NCBI GenBank assembly: GCA_009838845.1
Contig: VXRD01000079.1
Location: forward strand, 1-34,140
Source of the DNA: Gemmatimonadota bacterium
GTDB taxonomy: Bacteria > Latescibacterota > UBA2968
Direction of reading: 5' to 3'
DNA: 34,140 bases
The position numbers were made by a program, and so were the translations under genes. Within the stretch, counting starts at the first letter, position 1. Each line of letters opens with the position of its first letter. Positions 31,928 to 34,140 of the stretch are shown here, piece by piece. The notes under the pieces were generated by a model that was not told the origin of the DNA, searched no databases, and was given only the letters and a program-made list of their open reading frames with translations.

Positions 31928-32653
31928 ATGGGCGTAATGACAGATGAGCAGAAGAAGCACTTTCGCGAAGAAGGATATCTGCTGGCGTCGGGTTTGATCC
32001 CCGAGCATGTGGTTCGCAAGGCTGAAGACGCGATGTGGGCGGCGTTGGAAATGGACCGTGACGACTCTGAAACCTGGGGGCGTGTGTCCGTGCATGCGAT
32101 CAATCAACAGCATCGTGCATCGCCAGAAAATCGAATGATGAGTTCGCCGGATATCCTGGCGTGTTATACAGATGATATTTTGATCGCAGTATCCGAATTG
32201 ACTGGTGTAGATCGCGAGGAGATCCACGCGCCGACACAGGTTATGACTCAGAACACGTTTCCGACGGAAGGTGAATGGAGCCACTTGAAACCTCACCTGG
32301 ATGGTGGATCCGATCCGGTAAAGTACAATCGTCCGACGTTTCCCATTCCAATCCTGGTGCATTCAATTCTGTATCTGAGTGATACAGCACCGCACGGAGG
32401 ATGCACGTTTGGATGGCCTGGTTCACATCAAAAGCTTCAGGGTATTGCAGAGGACAACCCAGAGAAATATCCCTACTTGTGGGACGTGAATTCGGGTAAG
32501 GACACGGTAGATATTGGTGAAGGTGTAGAATTGGTGGCAAAGCGTGGCGACATTCTGTTTTACCAAAACTTTTTTTTGCATGCAGGAAGCAAGAATATAA
32601 ATGACTATCCTCGGCTTGCATGTCGTAATACATGGAAGTGGAATGCTGTATGA
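31928..32653 (+). CDS. PhyH-family Fe(II)/2-oxoglutarate oxygenase (short, HxD type)
   Basis: 241 residues, shorter than the other three PhyH genes but complete. It starts MTDEQKKHFREEGYLLASG, the usual first helix. Iron ligands are H123 and D125 (KPHLDGG) and H218 (FFLHAGSKN), and R229 or R233 is the likely 2-oxoglutarate anchor. The strand CTFGWPGSHQKL (159-170) is typical of the family. It therefore keeps the classical facial triad, in contrast to the duplicated pair 2-5 kb upstream. GGGAG is 7 bases before the ATG. It probably forms an operon with the toroid gene upstream. The substrate is unknown. Confidence 0.9.
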   Translation: MGVMTDEQKKHFREEGYLLASGLIPEHVVRKAEDAMWAALEMDRDDSETWGRVSVHAINQQHRASPENRMMSSPDILACYTDDILIAVSELTGVDREEIHAPTQVMTQNTFPTEGEWSHLKPHLDGGSDPVKYNRPTFPIPILVHSILYLSDTAPHGGCTFGWPGSHQKLQGIAEDNPEKYPYLWDVNSGKDTVDIGEGVELVAKRGDILFYQNFFLHAGSKNINDYPRLACRNTWKWNAV

Positions 32654-32772
32654 GTGAAACGAAGAGCAGACTGGATGTTGGGGCTCTCGGCTTGGCTTGA
32701 CTGCGTGTTTTTTATCTCTACCAGTGTACTGAAGTACCAGAATTAACCCACAAATCGTGCAGGAGGACCGAA

Positions 32773-33285
32773 ATGGAAATGACTTTACATCATATGACAT
32801 TTGAGGATCTGATCAATCGCCATACGTGGCCAGGTGTAAAATATCGTTTTTTGGAAACCTATCCCGATGAAGCAGATTGCATAGACGCATATGCAGATGT
32901 GTATGAACGCCTGATCTTGCTGACCCCTGTAGAAACTTCTATGCGACTGAGTGTCACTGAAAAGGTCGGTGACGACGGTCGTATCTGGGGAGATGTATCT
33001 GGTCTTGACGGCACACGCTGGAAAGATCAGGATGAAAACAGCAGAATGCCAGGATTGGCAGGAGAAGACGAGGTTTCCTGGGCTATTGAGTTTTGCCCCT
33101 GGAAGGAGTGGCTTGGAATGGAGATTGATCCTGAAACATTGCAGCAGTTAGACGAGGTGGATATTCTGGTCCACTGTCTTTGGGAAATGACGTTTTGTGG
33201 TTTTGAGCAGGAGACCATTCAACAGGAATACAAGCAAATTCTCGATGCCTGGGAATCTGTTAAGAATTCAGATTTTTCAACTTGA
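32773..33285 (+). CDS. Conserved hypothetical protein, DUF6557-like
   Basis: 170 residues, acidic and probably cytoplasmic, with no membrane segment. It has an N-terminal FEDLINRHTWPGVKYRFLETYPDE region, a beta-rich middle that includes GRIWGDVSGLDG, and a conserved C-terminal block: WAIEFCPWKEWLGMEID, then EVDILVHCLWEMTFCGFEQETIQ. This layout recalls a family found widely in Bacteroidota and others (I believe DUF6557); its function is unknown. AGGAGG is 6 bases before the ATG. It is the last gene before a strong terminator and lies 119 bases after the PhyH gene, so it may have its own promoter. I see none that is convincing. Confidence 0.72.
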   Translation: MEMTLHHMTFEDLINRHTWPGVKYRFLETYPDEADCIDAYADVYERLILLTPVETSMRLSVTEKVGDDGRIWGDVSGLDGTRWKDQDENSRMPGLAGEDEVSWAIEFCPWKEWLGMEIDPETLQQLDEVDILVHCLWEMTFCGFEQETIQQEYKQILDAWESVKNSDFST

Positions 33286-33352
33286 GCCGGAGTAACAAAT
33301 GGAGATCAGATAGGACTCGAACTTTCCACAAATAATCTGTTCAAATTAGAAA

Positions 33353-33386
33353 AATGCCGCGAGAAGAAATCTCACGGCATTTTTTC
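33353..33386 (+). terminator. Intrinsic terminator after the DUF6557-like gene
   Basis: AATGCCGCGAGA (33353-33364) pairs with TCTCACGGCATT (33370-33381) with one C-A mismatch and a 5-base loop, followed by TTTTT. Apart from the loop it is nearly the same as the terminator at 29978. Confidence 0.88.
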
Positions 33387-33473
33387 GATTTGTGATTGTT
33401 TTTCTTTCTATTTGCCAAAAAATAACTATAATTCTCATTTAATAATCATTTTTCCGGGATGTGCTATGGCTAA

Positions 33474-33764
33474 ACACCACCAAAATCAGTCGCTATACAA
33501 GCTCTGTTTCGGTTTATTGACCAGATCATTGATACCGAACTCGCCGACGAACTGGCCTTCCTGGCCAACTACGATGCGGCCAAACGAGCGATCCAAAATA
33601 CGGTAGATATGCCCGACAGACAGATTGATCTTTTCATTCGCTTCTGTCTCCAAAACAACGGCCGCCTGTCCGCACGAAAACGCGCAAGCCACTTTGATCA
33701 TCTGACAGATGAAGAAGTTGATGCTATGGAACAGGCTGTGCAATTCCCTGAGAGGTCTGCTTGA
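33474..33764 (+). pseudogene. C-terminal remnant of a Fic-family protein gene
   Basis: A frame of 96 codons is open from just after a TAA (33471-33473) to TGA (33762-33764). It reads ALFRFIDQIID, ADELAFLANYDAAKRAI, VDMPDRQIDLFIRFCLQN, GRLSARKRASHFDHLTDEE and MEQAVQ. This matches the helical C-terminal region that follows the catalytic domain in a subgroup of Fic proteins. The HPFxxGNGR motif is absent and no start codon with a ribosome site is seen near the front, so it is a decayed fragment or the tail of a truncated gene. An overlapping ATG frame at 33466 is in a different frame. The family call is from recalled pattern. Confidence 0.55.
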
Positions 33765-33905
33765 CGATGATCAAGCAATATCGCGGACGATGCTTCAAAG
33801 AAGCGCGGTCGCATTGAATCAAAGGGTTGAGATTAATTTCGTACCAGTGGTAGGGCAACAAGAGGTCGTGTAAAAGTAGCGGACTGAATAGCGGAATCTG
33901 TCCAT
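33765..33905. other. Intergenic stretch with no recognised feature
   Basis: No convincing gene on either strand. It lies between the Fic remnant and the MITE-like element. A minus-strand open frame crosses it but runs through the palindromic element and lacks a ribosome site. Confidence 0.5.
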
Positions 33906-34045
33906 AGAAACGATGCTGTTGCCGAATTGTTGATAGAGAGTCCGTGGTTGGGAAAATGGCTATTTGTAGCCTGAATTCAGGCTCTGTAAGCCCTATGTTT
34001 AGTGCGGCGAGACAGAATTCGGGATTCGGCAACAGCATCAGAAAC
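33906..34045. mobile_element. MITE-like element: 128 bp with 16-bp terminal inverted repeats and 6-bp flanking direct repeats
   Basis: The terminal repeats GATGCTGTTGCCGAAT (33912-33927) and its exact reverse complement (34024-34039) bound a 128-base unit. AGAAAC directly abuts both ends (33906-33911 and 34040-34045), as expected for a target-site duplication. At the exact centre is a perfect 16-base palindrome, AGCCTGAATTCAGGCT (33968-33983), concentric with the outer repeats. The unit is too short to code for a transposase, so movement would need one in trans. Confidence 0.68.
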
Positions 34046-34140
34046 GGGGTAACTCCAGAGCCCTTTTTTTCTTTTAAGGCGCTATCAGCAACAGCAACAT
34101 AAATTTCCAAAAAATAACCGTAACTTGTTTCTAAACAATA
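34046..34140. other. Terminal stretch with no recognised feature
   Basis: AT-rich sequence to the end of the window. No start site, hairpin with T-run or partial gene could be supported. Confidence 0.5.

Noticed and set aside
33466-33606. Short ATG frame at the Fic remnant
   Set aside because: It is out of frame with the conserved block, has no good ribosome site and ends quickly.
33724-34110. Minus-strand 128-codon frame across the MITE-like element
   Set aside because: It runs through perfect palindromes, has no family signature or ribosome site, and overlaps the end of the Fic remnant.
1-34140. CRISPR arrays, tRNA or rRNA genes, integrases or full insertion sequences
   Set aside because: I looked for regularly spaced repeats, cloverleaf-like sequences and transposase motifs on both strands and found none that could be supported.

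Overview
The window is about 34 kb of bacterial chromosome. It is of roughly balanced to moderately high G+C, has short intergenic gaps, clear AGGAGG-type ribosome binding sites and canonical sigma-70 promoters. The gene content includes several phytanoyl-CoA-dioxygenase-like (PhyH) enzymes, a Cys-type sulfatase, Gfo/Idh/MocA oxidoreductases, a creatininase-family amidohydrolase, an enolase-superfamily enzyme, Asp-box propellers and (alpha/alpha)-toroid lyase-like proteins. This mix resembles uncultivated polysaccharide-degrading lineages such as Latescibacterota or Poribacteria. That assignment is inference from gene content only; there is no rRNA or other taxonomic marker beyond rpsT.

Left part (1-8.3 kb). 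A cysteine/sulfur cassette comes first: the end of an unknown gene, a MoaD/ThiS-like sulfur carrier, an Rrf2/CymR-like regulator and a cysteine synthase, the last two coupled by ATGA. A bidirectional terminator separates it from rpsT on the other strand. An Asp-box propeller and a toroid lyase-like gene follow. Then comes a BlaI repressor - M56 (BlaR1-like) membrane protease - TonB module. The M56 protein carries a DUF4837-like C-terminal domain instead of a penicillin-binding sensor. Three matching dyads lie at the blaI and tonB promoters.

Middle part (8.3-20.8 kb). A Gfo/Idh/MocA oxidoreductase and a canonical HxD PhyH dioxygenase are followed by an overlapping adenylate kinase-like / lipid kinase-like pair. 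Next is a DUF1854 protein with a Ser/Gly/Arg tail, served by a perfect-consensus promoter and a leader with two hairpins. Xylose isomerase, an HD-domain phosphohydrolase, an HNH nuclease, an orphan MacB/FtsX-like permease, an aldo/keto reductase and a sulfatase complete this part.

Right part (20.8-34.1 kb). This is accessory catabolism and is visibly more plastic. It holds an esterase remnant, a GH117/GH43-like propeller, an enolase-superfamily dehydratase/racemase, a sialidase-like propeller, a second Gfo/Idh/MocA enzyme and a creatininase-family enzyme with an attenuator-like leader. A 1.12-kb duplication follows, in which two near-identical PhyH genes flank a methyltransferase gene. Then come a large toroid protein, a third (HxD) PhyH enzyme, a DUF6557-like protein, a Fic C-terminal remnant and a 128-bp MITE-like element with 16-bp terminal inverted repeats and 6-bp flanking direct repeats.

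The degradative enzymes show no signal peptides, which suggests that imported, small, decorated carbohydrates or related compounds are processed in the cytoplasm. The most unusual points are the M56-DUF4837/BlaI/TonB circuit with its operators, and the duplicated PhyH pair whose apparent iron-binding motif is HxG in one copy and HxS in the other rather than HxD.
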